A stretch of DNA of 64,000 nt from Epiperipatus broadwayi. Its lineage: Eukaryota > Onychophora > Udeonychophora > Euonychophora > Peripatidae. The position numbers and the translations under genes were made by a program. The stretch is from the NCBI GenBank assembly GCA_028023455.1, contig JAQFVV010012420.1, positions 8,821,194-8,885,193 on the forward strand, in the 5' to 3' direction. The stretch's first letter is position 1. Every line of letters begins with the position of its first letter. Shown one piece after another: positions 62,745-64,000 of this stretch. The notes below the pieces were generated by a model that ran no database searches, had not been told where the DNA came from, and was given only the letters and a program-made list of their open reading frames with translations.

Positions 62745-64000
62745 TTGTACTCCATTACATTATTTTTTTAAAAATTGAGACATTGAAAAATTCGCATTTA
62801 AAAACTTCTATTTTTTTAAGACATAAAAATTGAAAATTAATTCTATCTTAAACTCGTATATATATATATAATCGCACAGATGAAAAAAAAATTGTTAAAA
62901 TAAAACTTTATTAAAAAGAGAAAAAGTATTTTAAAAGCAAAAACTTAAAAAAATTTAGAGATAAAAATATATCTTTAAGTTTGCAAAATAATTTAATTAA
63001 TTCTATTGTATAATATTAATAACACAATGAATGATAATTGTATTTGTTTATATATTTAAAGCTTTCGGGTTAAGATGCTTAAGACTGGCTTATATATATA
63101 TAAAAGTTAAGTTTAGAAAAAGGTGGTATCAACCTTTTCTATCAAATTCTCTGTCTTGTGTCTAAGCTTGATTATTTATTAGATATCTGTTTAAAATCTG
63201 ATTGGCTGTCTCTGTTATAATTGTGCATGTGAAAGGCTAGCATACTTTCAATTTATTATCAATTTTTAACAACATGCGATTTAGATAAATATTGTTTAAT
63301 TCTATTGTATAAAATGGAAATTATTTTAATTAGTAAAAGTAAACTAGCCCTTGGGCATTTCAAAATGCATAAGCAAAGGTCACATAGGAGAGGAAAAACA
63401 ATAGGAACAAAATGGCCAATGAAAGAAATCCGTTGGGGAATCGGACCTCAGCAAAAAGACCATCACCATCGTCGTGACATAATGTCCTCTGGATCCGAAA
63501 GTCTACCATAAAAAGTGAGTGAAAATTAATTAAAGGAGAGATGTGTGATAGCAGTGGTGATATGTGTTAGTGCAGAGTTGAAGGAGAAGGGATTGAAAAG
63601 ATGCACTCTTCAGTCCCTTCAGTTTTGCTAAAAAAAAAAGGAGAGAGAAATGACAAATCATTTTCTACATTGAGGACCAGATAAAGTAAAAAACCTCCGG
63701 ATGAATAAATAAAATGGCCAACAGAATACCAATTTTTTAGGACGGCGTGGGAATTCACGTTCAAATGGCAAGCAATAGATAAAGCTGAATTTTTTAAAAC
63801 CATAAGTACTTTATGAACATTTTTCAAAACAATAACTCTGAATTCTAAACCTTTCAGTATTTAATACAAATAGAATCCTATCTGACTAATGTAAATTAAT
63901 ATTAATAATGTTATTTGATGTATTTTTTTTTAATCATTTCCATTTAATTTCTTTTTTGTTCTTTTAAGTTTAATTATGATTTTTTTTTTTTTTGTTAAAC
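62745..64000 (+). repeat. Interspersed repeat R, copy 2, runs off the window end
   Basis: Collinear with 18013-18985. It starts at a TA run, keeps the GGGCATTTCAAAATG and GGGAATTCACGTTCAAA blocks, and is still alignable at 64000 (AAGTTTAATTATGATTTTTT). It is interrupted at 63013-63295. Frames at 63305-63511 (plus) and 63567-63827 (minus) show no recognised domain. A similar minus frame exists in copy 1 (18356-18652), so a shared remnant of coding sequence cannot be excluded. Confidence 0.85.
63013..63295. mobile_element. 283 bp insertion with 16 bp target duplication
   Basis: TTAATTCTATTGTATA occurs at 62997-63012 and 63296-63311, bracketing 283 bp that repeat R copy 1 lacks. Copy 1 has the filled-through site TTAATGCTATTGTAAAATGG at about 18270. 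The insert has no open frame, tRNA boxes or A tail that I can see; it contains a TATATAAAAG word near 63100. The duplication length fits LINE-mediated retroposition. The family is unknown to me. Confidence 0.85.

Noticed and set aside
55829-64000. Further RFX exons downstream
   Set aside because: I looked for the region that follows YK in RFX6 and found no supportable match before the window end.

Overview
The window reads as nuclear DNA of an AT-rich invertebrate animal. G+C is very low by eye and long stretches have stops in every frame. Recognisable coding sequence is limited to two short, intron-bounded exons of an RFX transcription factor plus broken transposon genes. There are no operons, prokaryotic ribosome sites, rRNA or CRISPR arrays. 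The species cannot be fixed from sequence alone: flatworm, chelicerate, mollusc or cnidarian remain possible.

The only host gene I can support is on the + strand at 48.8-55.8 kb. Exon A (48841-48918) and exon B (55715-55828) join in phase to give 64 residues of the conserved region downstream of the RFX DNA-binding domain, closest in my memory to vertebrate RFX6. The 6.8 kb intron between them holds a SINE, a satellite array and retroelement debris. The DNA-binding exons and the C-terminal exons were not found, so the gene probably extends beyond the window on one or both sides.

The rest is largely a graveyard of mobile DNA. 1-7.3 kb: mostly featureless, one tRNA-derived SINE. 7.3-11.2 kb: a nearly full-length dead RTE-type LINE (minus) with a small foldback element nested in it, then a long palindrome. 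13.8-19.4 kb: a TIR element, AT microsatellites, a foldback copy, a promoter-like retroposon segment and copy 1 of a repeat called R here. 20.4-24.9 kb: three Penelope-like terminal units, two of them sharing an identical stretch of about 358 bp 3.42 kb apart around a promoter-like segment. 25-28.7 kb: gag-like coiled-coil remnant and copy 1 of repeat Q, interrupted by a 627 bp foldback element with 13 bp target duplications. 29.1-34.3 kb: a dead LINE whose + strand is strikingly poor in G. 37.3-42.8 kb: tandem repeats, a palindromic SINE-like complex, a mariner relic and another large inverted repeat. 44.5-46.8 kb: a hairpin, two inverted GIY-YIG endonuclease fragments and repeat Q copy 2. 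56-64 kb: a second RTE, another LINE split by a SINE, trinucleotide tracts, SINE clusters and repeat R copy 2 with a 283 bp insertion flanked by 16 bp duplications.

The most interesting cross-cutting signal is a motif with the layout of a hammerhead ribozyme core (CTGATGA, a short hairpin, GAAAC). It recurs at about a dozen places in at least five apparently unrelated repeat families: SINEs, Penelope-like units, foldback elements and palindromes.
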